NCBI GenBank assembly: GCA_951394045.1
Contig: OX595986.1
Span: forward strand, 4,741,534 to 4,805,533
Direction: 5' to 3'
DNA length: 64,000 nucleotides
From: Nitzschia sp. DOCU1
Taxonomy: Eukaryota > Bacillariophyta > Bacillariophyceae > Bacillariales > Bacillariaceae
Under the pieces are notes generated by a model. That model had not been told where the DNA came from and did not search any database. It saw only the letters and a program-made list of their open reading frames with translations. The position numbers and the translations under genes are program-made. Shown here one piece after another: positions 18,443-30,000 of this stretch (position 1 is its first letter; the number at the start of each line of letters is the position of its first letter).

Positions 18443-21400
18443 ATGGCGTTCTCAGCTCATTCCGGTTCGACCTCTAGTTCTGCATACGCATTTCAGGACG
18501 ACGATGAAGAGACTTGGAAGTTGGTGGCATCCTCCGAGTCCCCCGCCGATCTAGGGCAACGATTGACCAGTTTGGCGGGGCGTCTGGAGGAAGACCACCC
18601 ATCCAATCCTTTCTGGGAGACCATATTGGAGAAGGTGCAGTCGCATGGCTTTCGCTATTCGTCGGGGGGAGTGCAATCCTTGTCCAAGAGTAACAATTCC
18701 ACAAAGCCTCCAGTGGCATTTGAATCCGAGGCGGGGCAACGCCACATTGCTGCTGTGTCCGCTTTGCTAGGCGGCATTTCGAATGATCGGGCAGTGCAAG
18801 TCACATTGAATGCTTTGAGAAGTATCGATAGCGATGGGTCCCAGTTTCAATCTCTTCTGGGATCTCGAGATTTGTTATGGAAGACGTTGCTGCATCATCA
18901 GCAACAGCGCTTGGCCCGCCTGGGTGTCCTCACTGAATGCCTCCGTCTCGAGCAGGATCCAGAAGCTTCGGCTCACGGTCAGGTGCAATCTTTTCTAGAT
19001 TCACTAGATTCTCTTTTCAAGGATGAAGATCGTTACCGAGGTTTGTTCCGACGGCTGTTGACAATTGCATGTGGCCCCACAATTACTCCCAGTCGAGAGC
19101 AGCTGGAACCAGCCAAGGAGCTGCGTACCGATCAATCGCGACTGAACTCGGGAACTAGTACGCCACAACAGGAATGGCATGCTTTTGGTGCTTCGCTAGT
19201 GGAAGAATTGCAAATGCAGCAAATGAGAGAGCGCCGTGAAGCCTGCGAAGCACTACTAGTTCTCTTGTACGAACGAATCAACGACGGTGTCCGACGTTCA
19301 GATTATGCAATTCTTCTCCTGGCCTTTCAGTCTTCAAACGAGTTCTTTACCAAGGCACCTGGTCCACCGGGTCAGGTGACGCGCCTGACGCAGCTGGCTG
19401 GACTGATCTGTGCGGAATGCACCGCTCTTTGGAGGACTCTGGAGGATTCGTCCTCCCATTCCGTTTGGGCGGCCCAGCACCCGCTGCTGCTGGAAATATC
19501 GGGTAGTGGGCATCCTCAAGTGGCCAAACAGGAAATTGAAGCTTTGAGAGTTATCCTGTCAGACTTGGTTCAGGAAGCTCTGCTACGAAACGCTGGAGTG
19601 GCACCGGAGTCTCTGGGGATGTTGTCCTTTGGACTGCTCTTGTGCCTGGCGCACCAGTCCTTTCAAGCATCTGCCCCCGGCCCGCACGACGTTTGGTCGT
19701 CGTTTGCCACAACGGGGACGGAAATGGTGCAGCTAGCCAACGATCAATGCGGCGCCTTTGACTATTTGTACACGGTGCTGGACGACCTCACTCGCACTGC
19801 TTCATCCAAACGAAGTTCGGCGGCGCATGACCGACTCTACGACTGGCAATTTGCCAACAAAACACATTCCCTTCTTTTGGAGAATGGTGCTATTAGTAGC
19901 AAAGATACTGCTCCAGACAGTACTGCATTTACAAGCATTGCTCGCGAAATTTTGGCCGCCTCGATTTCCTCGTTTGAAGGTTCGGTTCTCGCCATTGACA
20001 AGTCCGATTCCTGTGACAATATCGGCATGCTATGCAAAATCGGTGCGAAAGTATTTCAGAATAACCCATTGCTTTGCGAGCAATTCTGGAGCGACTGGGA
20101 AGAATACAGTGGCGGAAATTCCTCGACCAGCCCGTTTCCGATTTGCAAATTGCTAGACGCTTCTCATCGTCTTGCAATCGCAGCCTTACAAGCCTACGGG
20201 CAAGGTCAGGTCCCCAAAGAATTCTTCGTGCAGGCGGTAGCACCCTTTTTCCAGTTATTGTCGACGCTGTGTCATACGTCCGAGCTGGTCGAAACGACCG
20301 TAGCAACATTGCCCGAGGGGTTGGTGCGTCATGCGCTGCTTTCGTGTCGTTTGTCCTTGTCAAGCCCAGGACTGCCCACTAGTGACTACCAGAAGAGTCG
20401 CTTCGTCTTGCTAACTGCCATTGGGCGGCTGGCGCTGTACGGAAACTCCAGATCCTGTCTCGAGCAATTGCGTCTCTCACTCGAGGAATCGTCCCAAAGG
20501 GGGGTTGTGGATGGACCACGAGTGCTTTCTCGACTCATCGTTGGAGAGAATCAACTCCAGGATACGGTGGAGCCTGTCCTTACTATTATGGCCCATCTCT
20601 TAGATGGCGCCCCGCAGGAGTGGGCATTGCACTTGGCACGAGAAATCATGGAATCGCAGGATTCGCAAAAGGTCACCTTGGCCAAGTGCTTTTCACCTGG
20701 GGGGCCAACGGTTCATGCCGCTTCGCTAGTACTTGCGGAACTAATTGAGCACTTGACCGCGGTGGTTTTTTGTGATGCTGTGAATGCTCACGATGCAATC
20801 GTCTTTTTGCATTGCGTCAAAAGTAGTTTGCTGGCTGCTGCGGCCGCGTTGGCGTCTTCGCTGTCGATCCCGACCATGACAAGCTCAGCTACTATCTTCT
20901 CTTTTGAAACTGCACAGACAATTTTGCAGTCGCTGTCGAACTTTCTAAAGGTTGTTCGTACAGTCATTGAACTCCATGGGTCTGGTCTTGTTCGCGATAA
21001 TGGAGTACAAGTGAGAGACTCTATAATTGACGCGCTAGCTACTAGCACCGGACTGGGGCATGCTATCATCTACTATGCAACGGCCCCTGTGTCGCTTACA
21101 TTGGCTATTAAGTTGCAAGGGGCAATGGAAGACCGATCTATCTTGCAGCAGGTTGCAATTGGCGCTAGTTATGATGCTGACGAGGCGCAAAAGTATGGAG
21201 CATGGCAAGCATATCTGGCCGAGAATCAACGAAATTCCAGTACAGACTTGGGTAAACAATTCTTGTTTGAGTCGATTGCAAAACTTACCAGCGATGATAT
21301 TGATCTGGACGGGATCATGGCCAGAAACTGGACGGGAGTCCCCGATGCCAAGGCGCCTTTTGATACCGCCTTTTCCGCAATTCGATTGTTGTCCCAATGG

Positions 21401-24400
21401 GCATCCCACGTTGAAGACATTATTTCTACCCAGCTCGACACTCGTCAAATCGTTCTCGGTCAGCTCGACGCTCATACCAAGGCATTCGTGGAATCAAAAA
21501 GTCCCCACAAGATGCTTTCGAGCCTTGCAACGTTGCCCATGCCATGCCGCCGGGACGGCGCTATTTCGTTGGTTTGGAGTGCCGCCGGAATTTCAAACTT
21601 TGAGTTGCTACTACCATACCTTTCCGGACCTACCGAAAGTAACCCAGAGCTCTATGAATCCATTCCATCTTCGACACTGTTGGATTTGTTGCACGCTTGC
21701 CTTGGACATGTCTGGTCCATCAGCCAGAAAGAGATGGTTGCGGACTCATTGTTGTTCCGGGCTGTCTATCGCTCCTCGAGATTTGCACAGTTGCTTTTTG
21801 ATTGCATTGATCGCGCCCTAGAAGTGAACAAGAAATACGGTGATCCTGATGAGGTTGAAAGGGCGCAATTGCTTGATGGTATCTTAAGTCTCCGTGTACT
21901 TGCGTCGTGCGTGGGATCCAACGTTACGGTTGCCGATTCTGTGTTGCACCCTCAAGGCAAGTCCATCATCTCCAAGTTGGTGTCAGCTGCATCTGAAGTC
22001 AAATCCCTTCCTCTGTCTTCGGGGGGAACCTTGTTTGACATAGAAGCCGAGATCACAGGTCTGCGCCTCGCCACTGGATGTCTCGCTGTCCTTGCTGTCT
22101 TGTGGCAAATTGGCAGGTCCCTCTCGCCGGCCCAGACGGATTCCAAGGGATCCAAGTTGATCGGTGCTCTGGACGATCATGGGAGTTTGATCACTGACCT
22201 TGTGACTATTGTCTCGTCGTATGCCCTTTCGAGCGATCTCGAGGCTAGAGTGGGGGATTCTGCTACCGCCGATTATGCGAGAGGTTCGTTGATAACTTAC
22301 ATGGGCTTGGCTCTTCAGCTACTGGGCACCGAGGCAGCCCATGACGCAAACAAGCAAAGCCCCCGAAATGCTGCACTTCAGAATTTTCTTCTGAAAGACT
22401 TCGTGCGATCGAGTCGATTTATCGGTTTTGAAGGCTATGCAAGGGTAGCCGCAATCTTGGAGGGCTTTCAGACACTTGGGTTTTCAAAGGCCCCTCAGCC
22501 AATAAAGATTCTCCAGTGTTTTCCTGCAACCTCCACCACGCTCTTGGCGCCAGACTTCTTTTCAGGTGGGAATTCGTTTGACGTCTCCGCAGCGGCATAT
22601 TGGCTCTCACAATCGAGCCATGTAGACGAACACACGGTCAATGAGCTTGTCACGAAATTGTCGGTTTCGCAGCAGGTTCTCAATGCGGAGTTATTCGTCA
22701 TGGAAGCATGGAAACGATTCGCAGAAATGGGCGTTCTCTATCATGCCCACCTGGCCGATGGCGTATCGAGCACGGAACGTGTATTCGGTTTTGTACAAGA
22801 TACGATACAAGCTTTCTGTATGCAACTTGGGACCGTGAACATGGTTCAAGTCGAGAAAGGCGATTTCTTGGCGGCTGAATGTCGTCGAATGGCCAACACC
22901 TTAGCCGATACCCTGCTTTACTTTTTGAACATGGGTGCGCAGTATACGGATCCACGCAGGCTCTCCTTCGACGAACTCGTCACCATATTGGGGAAGGTCG
23001 CCGATGGTGCCGTCTTGGTGCTAGCAGTATCCTTTCCTACCGGCATCGATTCGGAACCAGCTTCAGAACAATCGTGCTTGGCCCTTTCAAAGACTATCTT
23101 GGCGAGCGCTATTGTTGTTCTAAACACTATCGACGCAAACGGAACGACATCAGATGGAGACCAAAGCTCTCGGGTTTACGAATCATTTAAGTCTCTGTGC
23201 CGGGTAAACAGCAAAACTCTACAGATTGCTTGTAATCTTTTGCAGCGCAATCCGCCGTTGGCCCTTCAACAAGATCTGCATGAGTCGTTTGTATGCTGTA
23301 TTTCTTTGTTCACATCATTGCTCACGAGAAATCACGGCTCGCGCCTTGACGATAATCTTTATTTCAAGGCCGTCACTGAAATCATGTTGGAGTACAATGT
23401 TGCAGAATACTTTCTGGAACAAGCAATTCGCTGTTCCGTCGAAGCGGCGAAGTGTATATCAAAGGATGGATCATCACGCACCCCCGGTGCTCAGGAGCAT
23501 CTCCTGCTTCTCCAAGGAGTGCTCGATCTTTTGTTCTCGATCGCGGAAGCGGGTAGCACGGACTTGGTGGGAATGCTTCCCTGCCCCAAGCTGGCGCAGC
23601 TTCTTGTTCGCAATCCCCTGTTTTCTTTGCCTCACGGCGACAATAACAATGGCATGCCTCGGGGCTACGTTGTGTCGAAACCGAATAATGGAGGCTACGT
23701 CCCAGGCACGTTCCAAGTGGGCGAAGATGACCCGCTACATATTGTGTGGACTACGTCAATGAAGATTTTGACGGCTTGCATGCACGGGTCGTCGAGCAGT
23801 GGGACCGGACACGAGTTTCTTGACATATCGCTGGAGTTTCTTCAAGTTTATCACGCCGAACACATTTTCGCTCTCAAAGCTTGCGGATCTAGACTGACCA
23901 GAAACGGTCTGAACGAAGCGAGTTCTCTTCTGGGCTTAGTGGCTGCAATTTGCAAGAGGAACACACGCGACTACTCGTTACGTGCCCAACGGGCCCTCTG
24001 CCTAGAATTGGTGGAGTGGGCAAAGGTGGTTGTGGCAAGTCTTGCGAAATTTCTAGGTGCTGCGGGAGCTGCCAGAGAATTGTTTCATTGCATTGAACAG
24101 TTATGTTCGGAAAGTGAAAACCTTGAAATCGGTTCAAGTCTAAACGTCGAACTCTGGCACCCGCTCCTTGACGAAGGCGTCCCCAGCGCAAAACACGAAG
24201 CTGTCAAATTCTCTCATTATGCATCAAAGTGCTACCAGCGCGTTACGGCCAGCGATTTCCGGGCGTCTTCTGGCACGTCCCAGCGATTGATTGGTTTGGA
24301 AAAATCTAACGAAAACGACACGGACCTCGAACGCGCATCACGTGTATCTATCACAAACGAATTTGCTGGCATAATGGAAAGGTGCGCTGCCGCATGTCTA

Positions 24401-25300
24401 GGACAGGCCGTTTCGGTACTTTGGAGGATGCACCCATCCTCCTTTTCGTTCAGGATGGTCGGGCAAGCCGAAATAGGCAACTTTGCCGTCATGACCCTGG
24501 TAAAAACTGGGACTATTATTGGTTTCCATCCTTTTGAGGGCGGAGGTGCGTTGCTAAAGAAAGGTGACGGCTTTGACGCATTGAACTTTGGAAGAGTTGT
24601 CTCCATTGATACAATCAAGAGGACATGGACAGTTTCGCCTCTAAAACACAGCGGTTCCAAGATTGGATCGGAGGTCGATTGCCCGACATGGCTGGTTCGG
24701 GCTGGCCAACTGGCTGGTTTCGAGGATCCATCGTACCGAAAGGCGTCGACTGCCTACCTACCCGCTCCAAATCCAATGTCAGAGCTTGAAAACACTGGCA
24801 ACAAACTCAGTCTTGGTCACTTAATTCTCATTCTACGCTGGTGCCATCAGGAAACCTTGTTCCAACATGGCGGGTCGTCCGTCGAGAATGGGCCGACCGT
24901 TGACGGGGCGGTTCGGACGCTGGCTGAACAAGCCACTGCTTTACTTGGGGCTGAACTCGCGATTCATGAGGAAGTTGGAAGTGGACTGCACTCGCCACCC
25001 GAAGCCAAACAAAAACTGGACGCTCAGATCTTCGAACTTTTTGCATGCCGAGCTAGCGATTGTCCTGATGACGAAGCTGCCGTCGGCATGAGAGATGGAA
25101 GGTTGAAGTCCGTAATCGATAGCTCCGCCTGGGATACGGTGCGATCGCAGGTCGGTGCCGAAGTCCAACGCTACTGGAGGGAAAGACAAGAAAAGGAACG
25201 ACGTCGTAGTGAAAAGCGGGTCCATGGAAGCGACATGTGGTACCCTGGGCTGCATCGGAAAGGCCATTCCCAAAAGAGCGCCTTTCGGGGAATTGGATAA
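18443..25300 (+). CDS. giant alpha-helical protein, tentative Nup188/Nup205-type nucleoporin
   Basis: One uninterrupted exon of 2285 residues from the ATG at 18443 (MAFSAHSGSTSSS). It is almost wholly helical, with amphipathic Leu/Ala-rich helices along its length, no signal peptide and no clear membrane segment, as expected for an alpha-solenoid. The N-terminal part (about 95-260: AAVSALLGGIS, HHQQQRLARLGVLTECL, RREACEALLVLLYERI) and the part near 1800 (LDISLEFLQVYHAEHIFALK) recall the large inner-ring scaffold nucleoporins Nup188/Nup205, and the length is close to theirs. The C-terminus is charged and basic. Such proteins build the nuclear pore inner ring. The match rests on length, fold type and loose motif resemblance, so another giant HEAT/ARM-like protein remains possible. 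That a real protein is encoded is almost certain from the intact frame. Confidence 0.75.
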   Translation: MAFSAHSGSTSSSAYAFQDDDEETWKLVASSESPADLGQRLTSLAGRLEEDHPSNPFWETILEKVQSHGFRYSSGGVQSLSKSNNSTKPPVAFESEAGQRHIAAVSALLGGISNDRAVQVTLNALRSIDSDGSQFQSLLGSRDLLWKTLLHHQQQRLARLGVLTECLRLEQDPEASAHGQVQSFLDSLDSLFKDEDRYRGLFRRLLTIACGPTITPSREQLEPAKELRTDQSRLNSGTSTPQQEWHAFGASLVEELQMQQMRERREACEALLVLLYERINDGVRRSDYAILLLAFQSSNEFFTKAPGPPGQVTRLTQLAGLICAECTALWRTLEDSSSHSVWAAQHPLLLEISGSGHPQVAKQEIEALRVILSDLVQEALLRNAGVAPESLGMLSFGLLLCLAHQSFQASAPGPHDVWSSFATTGTEMVQLANDQCGAFDYLYTVLDDLTRTASSKRSSAAHDRLYDWQFANKTHSLLLENGAISSKDTAPDSTAFTSIAREILAASISSFEGSVLAIDKSDSCDNIGMLCKIGAKVFQNNPLLCEQFWSDWEEYSGGNSSTSPFPICKLLDASHRLAIAALQAYGQGQVPKEFFVQAVAPFFQLLSTLCHTSELVETTVATLPEGLVRHALLSCRLSLSSPGLPTSDYQKSRFVLLTAIGRLALYGNSRSCLEQLRLSLEESSQRGVVDGPRVLSRLIVGENQLQDTVEPVLTIMAHLLDGAPQEWALHLAREIMESQDSQKVTLAKCFSPGGPTVHAASLVLAELIEHLTAVVFCDAVNAHDAIVFLHCVKSSLLAAAAALASSLSIPTMTSSATIFSFETAQTILQSLSNFLKVVRTVIELHGSGLVRDNGVQVRDSIIDALATSTGLGHAIIYYATAPVSLTLAIKLQGAMEDRSILQQVAIGASYDADEAQKYGAWQAYLAENQRNSSTDLGKQFLFESIAKLTSDDIDLDGIMARNWTGVPDAKAPFDTAFSAIRLLSQWASHVEDIISTQLDTRQIVLGQLDAHTKAFVESKSPHKMLSSLATLPMPCRRDGAISLVWSAAGISNFELLLPYLSGPTESNPELYESIPSSTLLDLLHACLGHVWSISQKEMVADSLLFRAVYRSSRFAQLLFDCIDRALEVNKKYGDPDEVERAQLLDGILSLRVLASCVGSNVTVADSVLHPQGKSIISKLVSAASEVKSLPLSSGGTLFDIEAEITGLRLATGCLAVLAVLWQIGRSLSPAQTDSKGSKLIGALDDHGSLITDLVTIVSSYALSSDLEARVGDSATADYARGSLITYMGLALQLLGTEAAHDANKQSPRNAALQNFLLKDFVRSSRFIGFEGYARVAAILEGFQTLGFSKAPQPIKILQCFPATSTTLLAPDFFSGGNSFDVSAAAYWLSQSSHVDEHTVNELVTKLSVSQQVLNAELFVMEAWKRFAEMGVLYHAHLADGVSSTERVFGFVQDTIQAFCMQLGTVNMVQVEKGDFLAAECRRMANTLADTLLYFLNMGAQYTDPRRLSFDELVTILGKVADGAVLVLAVSFPTGIDSEPASEQSCLALSKTILASAIVVLNTIDANGTTSDGDQSSRVYESFKSLCRVNSKTLQIACNLLQRNPPLALQQDLHESFVCCISLFTSLLTRNHGSRLDDNLYFKAVTEIMLEYNVAEYFLEQAIRCSVEAAKCISKDGSSRTPGAQEHLLLLQGVLDLLFSIAEAGSTDLVGMLPCPKLAQLLVRNPLFSLPHGDNNNGMPRGYVVSKPNNGGYVPGTFQVGEDDPLHIVWTTSMKILTACMHGSSSSGTGHEFLDISLEFLQVYHAEHIFALKACGSRLTRNGLNEASSLLGLVAAICKRNTRDYSLRAQRALCLELVEWAKVVVASLAKFLGAAGAARELFHCIEQLCSESENLEIGSSLNVELWHPLLDEGVPSAKHEAVKFSHYASKCYQRVTASDFRASSGTSQRLIGLEKSNENDTDLERASRVSITNEFAGIMERCAAACLGQAVSVLWRMHPSSFSFRMVGQAEIGNFAVMTLVKTGTIIGFHPFEGGGALLKKGDGFDALNFGRVVSIDTIKRTWTVSPLKHSGSKIGSEVDCPTWLVRAGQLAGFEDPSYRKASTAYLPAPNPMSELENTGNKLSLGHLILILRWCHQETLFQHGGSSVENGPTVDGAVRTLAEQATALLGAELAIHEEVGSGLHSPPEAKQKLDAQIFELFACRASDCPDDEAAVGMRDGRLKSVIDSSAWDTVRSQVGAEVQRYWRERQEKERRRSEKRVHGSDMWYPGLHRKGHSQKSAFRGIG

Positions 25301-26312
25301 AAACCTTCGAAGCAAGTCCTCTTAATGCAGCAATACAGTAGCTACTACTAGGTAGAGCTACTAGGTAGAGTGAGATTATCGTCCGGTATGCCTCTAGTAG
25401 TAGAGTCTAGTATGAATACTGCGGTAGCTGTGACACCGCTCTAGCTAGGGTAACAGTTTTAGTTGCACTTTTAGCGTGCCACTCATTATGTTTGTACCTG
25501 GTAAGACAGATCGTATAGTCGTACAGTATCATAGATGACCACGACCACCCGTCATTTTCTCCCTCCTACTAGAGCTCTAGTAGAGTAGAGACGAAGGCCC
25601 TTTTTCGGCGCGCTGCAATTGACACTCATTTTCTCCCTCCTGCGATGATAGCTCTAGTAGAGTAGAGACGAAGGCCCTTTTCTCGACCCGCTGCAATTGA
25701 AGCAAACAGTCGAAAGGATGAGACCAACGACGAGTGATGATGGATGACGTGCTGCGTGCTCCGAAGATAATCCGAAAATACAAAAATTCTGCACAGCCAT
25801 AATGCCGAGGCAGGTAACGCCGTGGTGTGTTATGTCTCTCGGCATATAAGTGAATCAGCGTCTCATAAGCAATACCTTGTAGTACCTAGGCCAGAAACTG
25901 AAGCGCCAAGGTGGCCGGAGTGCGTTTTCTGACAGTTTGCTAAAGCCGAATGACTTTCGGGCTTCACAAGAAGAATGGATAATACTACCCTTAAATATCA
26001 ATATTAAGCCTTTCATTTAGTGTTCCCACAATCGGGGAAATATATTTAATGACTCGGAACATCCACTCTCAACTTTTAAGCCCCTGGGGTGCCTTCGACT
26101 ACCTCGTAGCCAGGTGCAATAAATAAGAGACACGAAATTACATACCACGTACCCGGTATATTTTAGTTGCAAAACCGGATTGCAGCGACGCGGAGAAAAC
26201 CAACTATTTCTCGCCACAACCTGTTGGCCTCAAAATTTGCGACTGTCTGTGGAATACAACGAAGTCTCACAAAATTGAATCCCAAGCAAACACCAGCAGT
26301 TTCCGTCTTTCT
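25301..26312. other. intergenic region with CTAG-rich simple sequence
   Basis: About 1 kb. The first 150 bases are rich in CTACTAGGTAGAG-type repeats. A duplicated ~72-base unit is listed separately. A CGGAGTGCG stretch near 25915 and A/T-rich DNA near 25980 have no coding content that I can see. Confidence 0.5.
25552..25700. repeat. tandem duplication, units of 71 and 75 bases
   Basis: Unit 1 (25552-25622) and unit 2 (25626-25700) both run from TCATTTTCTCCCTCCT through CTCTAGTAGAGTAGAGACGA to CTGCAATTGA. They differ by a few substitutions and a short insertion. The core CTCTAGTAGAG is close to an inverted repeat. Confidence 0.8.
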
Positions 26313-26843
26313 ATGATACCATCCATCATGCCTCCTTTCAGCAACGACAACACTCTTGCTGTGAAACTTTCCGGGCAACATGCGGAACCATGCCTGTCAC
26401 CGTCAAAGGGTCCTTTGCACCAGTCACAAAGAAAATCTGTGAATTTCAATGAGCGCGTAAGAGCCAAGAAATGCTTACACTACACAGACTTCTCGGATGA
26501 AGAAGTAAAGGCCTATTGGTACACAGAGGAGGATTTCAAGACAATGAAGAATGCTGTTCGATTCGAAGTCAATCTTCTCGAGAATGGGTGCTTGGATCCA
26601 AATACTACCAGCACTCAATACTGCTGCCGTGGTCTTGAGAACTTTACTCCTGAAGGCATTAAGCGACGAATGAGCAACAAAAACCACTGCTTTGCTGTGG
26701 TGCTTGAAGAGCAACACCTTCAGCGAGAAGAGGGCAGCTTTGATCAAGAATATATTGCTGAGATCTATGAGAAAGCAGTTGCTTCCGCACGAAGAGCCGC
26801 ACTCGTTCTTGCCCTCCAAGATCGTGCTGACGCTATGCGATAG
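26313..26843 (+). CDS. conserved diatom-type protein with VxFNExVRxK motif
   Basis: A single exon of 176 residues; ATG at 26313 or the in-frame ATG at 26328. The core has VNFNERVRAKKCLHY, YTDFSDEEVKAYWYTEEDF, CCRGLENFTPEG and a helical C-terminal stretch (IAEIYEKAVASARRAALV). From family knowledge, this order of motifs (basic 'VRFNExVRVK', then 'DEExxAxWYTxxDF', then 'RGLE') recurs in many diatom proteins of unknown function, often in multigene families. The protein has no signal peptide, membrane segment or known catalytic site. It converges on the EH-domain gene, with about 200 bases between stop codons. Confidence 0.65.
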   Translation: MIPSIMPPFSNDNTLAVKLSGQHAEPCLSPSKGPLHQSQRKSVNFNERVRAKKCLHYTDFSDEEVKAYWYTEEDFKTMKNAVRFEVNLLENGCLDPNTTSTQYCCRGLENFTPEGIKRRMSNKNHCFAVVLEEQHLQREEGSFDQEYIAEIYEKAVASARRAALVLALQDRADAMR

Positions 26844-27044
26844 ACAAAACAAATACAACACTAGAGAATACAAATGCTACACTACACTGCTCTCACCTAT
26901 TAAGCATATTTTAGGCTTCTACTTACAAAGAATCACAAACCCCTCTCTCTTTCCCACCATACTAACCGAGCTTCGATCGAACGCATGGCAACTACTACAA
27001 ACGGTTTCAAAGAAAAGGTGGAGGACTGGGCAGTGTAAACTAAA

Positions 27045-30000
27045 TTATTGTCCAAATGGATTTGTGTGCTCGCCACCGTCGGGAGGACCGAGTTGATTCG
27101 GTGATGGAAGATCGAAACCTCTGTCCCCGCCTCCACCCATGACTCCTGCGGCAAACCCATTGTCCATGGGAGGTGGTGCCATATTACCATAATGCGGACC
27201 CGGTGGCTTCCCATACTCCTGTTGGGGTTGGCCGTATCCCTGAGGAGGAAGGCCCGGTTGCCCGTATCCCTGAGGAGGGCCGTACCCGTGGGGAGGCTGT
27301 CCGTAGCCTGTAGGAGGTTGGCCATAACCACCATTGGCCGGAGGCAACGGTCCAGGCGGCTGCCCATATCCCTGAGAAGGATGGCCGTATCCATATTGAA
27401 CAGGAGGAGGTCCCTGGGCAGCGTATCCGTTGGAGCTCGTTGGAGCTGAATGTGCATGTGCCTGTTGATGCTGGACGGACTTTTGCTGGTCTCTCATTGA
27501 CGCAGCCGCTGCCATTTCCAACTCAGCCTTTTCAGCGGCCTCCCGCAACTTGTCTGCCTCACGTCTCGTCTCCATCGCCAACGCACCGGCGTCTCTGGCT
27601 TGGCCTGACACCTCCAAGAATCGTTTGCGAATGTCTTGGGCATCCTCGGCGGCTCGTTCCATTTCTCGCTGCAAGTCTGTGGTGAGTTTCTAATTATGTG
27701 GCACAATACATTCACATCTCCAAGCGTTCCGGCACGTACCATAATCTTCTTTTTGTCACCCCCGCTTCGGCCAAAGCGGCCTTTCTTCTTTTCTGCTGCG
27801 GCGGCCTTCAAACTTCGGGCCGTCGCTTCCGCTTTGTCGGCATCTGCTCGAAGCTCATCCGCCTCATTCATCAGTCGCCGATGAGCAGCCTCCGCATCAC
27901 GAGCAGCTTCGGCTGCAGACTCGGCCTTCCTCTTCATTTCCTCGACGTTCTGGTAAGACTCCTCGTCCTCGTATCCAAAGTCGGCACTACTGGACTTTGT
28001 TCTGGCAGCCGGAGAGATTCCCGTCTCGCCGCCATCGGGCAAGGGCTCTGCGGATCCACCCATGATGAACTCAGAATTAAAACCCACCGAGGACTGGCGA
28101 GGGGTGTGCCTGCTCACGGCAGCAGGGCGTCCCATGTTTGGCGTAGGCTGGGCAGAAGGTGGCTGGCTGTACACAGAAGGTTGAACGTATTGGGGAGTTG
28201 GCGGAGCACTATATTGCTGAGCCTGCGGCATTGGAGAAGGTGCCGGCTCAGGAACAGGAGCTGGTCGACCATATTCATTCGAAAACAGTTCTTGCCCATC
28301 CGAATCATCGTCGTCGCCGCCTTCTTTGTCACCTGCTTCAGCACCCTCTGGTTCCTCCGAACTGACGGTTTGCACCATGGGGATACCACCAGGTGCTGGA
28401 ATGGGTTGTGGAGCCGGCGGCTGGCTTCCATACATATCACCAGGTGGAGGACCACTGTTCTGATATTGAGGTGCACCGCCGCTGCCGGCACCACCATGAA
28501 AATCAAAGAGGTTGGATTCAAAGGTACTGCTCATCTGCATTGCTTCAGACTTCTTCTGCTCCGTGTGGTGCGATACCACGTTTGCATTTTGCATTGCCGC
28601 CGTTGCATCATCAATCGCCTCCTTGGTCTCCTTGGCTTCTTTGATCAAGTCGGTAATTACACTAAAGTGGCAACAGCATGGAATATACAGCGTGATGAGA
28701 CAAGATCAAGACTTGCAAAGGACCTCGACTAAAAAGTGAACCTACCCTTTTCGTTCATGAGCCGACTTGAGCTCCGCGCTGGCTTCCAACAAACGGGTCT
28801 TTGCTTGTAGCACTTGCGACCGAAGAGTATGAAGTTCGTTGGACAGTTTGCCAATCTCTGCAACTACCGCGCCCAATTCTTTCTGGACATCCTTTTCTTC
28901 ATCGGACATGCTTCCTAGCTGAGCCTTGAGACTAATATTTTCCGCCTGCAACTTTTGCAACACTGACTTGAGTTTATGCAGCTCAGAGTTTGCATCCCCC
29001 ATGTCGTAATTTGCCGCCAAGGCTTTTGAAGAAGGTGGCGGCGAGGGAGCGGGGGCAGGGGTTTCTGCGTACGGAGCTGGAGCAGGTTGAGTCGGAGCCG
29101 ATGTGTACGCTGGTTCCTCAGGCACGACTGAAGGAGGGTTGACAGTGTTTCCGTATCCATGATGTTCTGGAACATATGAAGGCAACGCTGTGCCCCCCTG
29201 TGACGGGGACGCATGGGCATCCGAATTCATACTGAGACCCTCAAAAGCGTCCGAAATGCTTAGTCCTCCAGTGGAAACGATAGGAGGCGGGCCGTGTTCA
29301 AACGACGTGGCTGGAGGAATACCTCTCTGTAGACCAGGTGGAGCCATTCCCTGTGGCCCGGGGGGTGACGGAATCTCTGCAGGTCGTTGCGGAGCCGGTG
29401 GGGCAGCAGGCTCAGGCTGAGGTGCTCGTTGCGCCGCAGGAGGTGCAGAGTTTGCGGCCTTGAGCGCTTTTAGCGAATTCGGCAATCCACCTTGGGGCGC
29501 GGGTAAGTTCTTCTTGGAAATACAGACAATCAAATGCATAGCCATGGCAAATTCCAACCTGTCCAAACGGTTATCCACGGGCCTATCCACCATGTTCCAG
29601 ATATCGCGCAATACCCCCTGATCCAAGCCTGATTTCAAAAAGAGTTCAACGGCCTCCTTTCCATAGACGAAACCATCTGGTTTACCATACTGTGGAAACA
29701 AATCTTCGTAGCGGGAACGCTCCTGAGGACTCATACTGTAAGGATCTTGCGTCACCAGAGCACTGCTGCTACCTCCAGCTGTCGCCGGTGGGGGCATTCC
29801 TTGTCGCATCGGAGTCGGAGGAGCCGACGGCATCGGTTGCGACATAGGACTAGAAGGGCCTTGTTGCTGCCCGGGAGGGCGCTGTTGCGCCATGGGCGAC
29901 TGCTGCCCGGGGGAGGGTGGAATAGGAACCGAGACGCCGCTAACTCCCTCAAAAAATGCCGGACGTAGCGTCACTCCTTCCGTTACCGCCAGGGTCGGCC

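Noticed and set aside
19758..25091. numerous frames within the giant helical gene
   Set aside because: All are alternative-frame shadows of one long intact ORF and none has domain content.
27698..28732. 344-codon plus-strand frame
   Set aside because: It runs antisense to exon 3 of the EH scaffold, crosses that gene's introns and has no ATG-led, domain-like sequence.
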